Part shown: one piece after another, positions 5,014-5,484 of the stretch | Layout: the number at the start of each line of letters is the position of its first letter | Position numbering within the stretch: the stretch's first letter is position 1 | Source of the DNA: Propionicimonas sp. | GTDB lineage: Bacteria > Actinomycetota > Actinomycetes > Propionibacteriales > Propionibacteriaceae | Direction of reading: 5' to 3' | Length of the DNA stretch: 5,484 bases | NCBI GenBank assembly: GCA_031119515.1 | Contig: JAVHXR010000206.1 | Span: forward strand, 1 to 5,484 | The notes under the pieces: generated by a model | Databases searched by the model: none | What the model was told of the DNA's origin: nothing | Seen by the model: the letters and a program-made list of their open reading frames with translations, nothing else | Program-made: the position numbers and the translations under genes

Positions 5014-5057
5014 GTTGCACCCCGGCGAGGACGCGGAGAGCGGAGCGTCCGACCGAT

Positions 5058-5063
5058 TAGGGT
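5058..5063 (+). promoter_or_regulatory. -10-like element for the DUF4921/GalT-like gene
   Basis: TAGGGT fits TANNNT and would place the transcript start near 5070, leaving a leader of about 42 bases with a ribosome binding site (AGGGAG 5102-5107) before ATG 5112. No convincing -35 is seen. The rest of the 152-bp divergent region (4960-5111) shows the CGGTTTCG repeat but no clear promoter for the WhiB-like gene. Confidence 0.35.
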
Positions 5064-5111
5064 GGAGGCGCGTCCGCGGCGTCGATTCGGGCGCCGGCGC
5101 GAGGGAGAGCC

Positions 5112-5484
5112 ATGCTGTATCCGTACTTGCGGGAGCCGGACTGGCTGACCCGGATGCAGGACGGCACCGTCAAGCAGCTCAACCCGTTCAGCGGCACCGA
5201 GGTGTGGACGGTCCCGGGCCGCGGCAACCGTCCGCTGGGGCTACGGCTGCCCGACCCCGTCCCGCTCGACCCGGCCCAGCACGGCCGGCACTGCGCGTTC
5301 TGCCAGGCGCGCTACCTGGACACCCCGCCGGAGAAGTCGCGGGTGATCCGGCACCCCGACGGCAGCTGGGAGACCAGGTACCGGGTGCCGGCCGAGGAGC
5401 TGGACGACACCGTCGCCGAGTTCCGGCGGATCCCCAACCTGTTCGAGATCCTCTCCTTCGACTACTGGCACCACAACTACGGCT
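5112..5484 (+). CDS. DUF4921 family protein, GalT-like (3' truncated by window)
   Basis: First 124 residues of a protein resembling actinobacterial DUF4921 proteins, which are related to galactose-1-phosphate uridylyltransferase in the HIT superfamily. Recognisable segments are DGTVKQLNPFSGTEVWTVPG (17-36), then RGNRPL (37-42), and CAFCQARYLDTPPEKSRV (61-78). The C-x2-C pair (Cys61, Cys64) corresponds to the N-terminal metal-binding CxxC of GalT. LFEILSFDYWHHNYG near the edge resembles the stretch leading into the core. The catalytic H-x-H region would lie beyond the window, so activity cannot be judged. ATG 5112 is supported by AGGGAG four bases upstream, and the frame is open to the last base. 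It is divergent from the WhiB-like gene. A nucleotidyl-transferase or hydrolase role is inference; the exact family name is moderately certain. Confidence 0.7.
   Translation, partial: MLYPYLREPDWLTRMQDGTVKQLNPFSGTEVWTVPGRGNRPLGLRLPDPVPLDPAQHGRHCAFCQARYLDTPPEKSRVIRHPDGSWETRYRVPAEELDDTVAEFRRIPNLFEILSFDYWHHNYG

Noticed and set aside
4325..5020. 231-codon minus-strand frame overlapping the WhiB-like gene
   Set aside because: It is a different frame of the same strand with very high Arg and Pro content and no motifs; the WhiB-like frame holds the conserved cysteines and HTH.
1..5484. Mobile elements, CRISPR arrays, tRNA/rRNA genes, toxin-antitoxin or phage genes
   Set aside because: No transposase or integrase motifs, no regularly spaced repeats, no tRNA-like fold and no change in base composition were seen.

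Overview
The window is very GC-rich throughout, with strong third-position G/C bias, GTG as well as ATG starts, and WhiB-type and WYL-type regulators. This points to a high-GC actinobacterium. A member of the Pseudonocardiales or a relative is plausible, but this is inference; the sequence alone does not fix the genus. There is no sign of mobile DNA, CRISPR, rRNA or tRNA. It reads as a compact chromosomal region with housekeeping and small accessory genes.

Layout. (1) 1-561 (+): C-terminal part of seryl-tRNA synthetase (serS), with the 5' end outside the window. (2) 708-1574 (+): Cof-type HAD phosphatase downstream of serS, separated by a stem-loop and its own promoter-like site. (3) 1668-2255 (+): RimJ/RimL-like GNAT N-acetyltransferase. 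(4) 2219-3205 (-): WYL-domain transcriptional regulator, convergent with the acetyltransferase and overlapping its 3' end by 37 bp. (5) 3206-3286: short divergent intergenic region with overlapping -10 hexamers for both directions and a small inverted repeat. (6) 3287-3532 (+): unrecognised 81-aa protein, then 3555-4112 DinB/DUF664-type protein, then 4128-4418 DUF1905 protein, all closely spaced. (7) 4423-4959 (-): WhiB-like iron-sulfur protein fused to a C-terminal helix-turn-helix, convergent with the DUF1905 gene. An 18-bp perfect palindrome covers both stop codons. (8) 4960-5111: divergent intergenic region. (9) 5112-5484 (+): start of a DUF4921/GalT-like protein that runs off the window.

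How the parts relate. The WYL regulator and the divergent 81-aa/DinB/DUF1905 cluster look like one regulator-target unit sharing an 81-bp control region; this rests on layout. Four + strand genes have an actinobacterial -10-like hexamer just upstream of their start codon and little or no Shine-Dalgarno sequence, which suggests leaderless transcripts. In contrast, the DinB, WYL, WhiB-like and DUF4921 genes have recognisable ribosome binding sites. The most unusual items are the WhiB-HTH fusion with an altered G-V-x-G-G turn, the symmetric -10 between the WYL regulator and its divergent neighbour, and the palindrome ending two convergent genes. I see no clear evidence of a wholly new defence or biosynthetic system.
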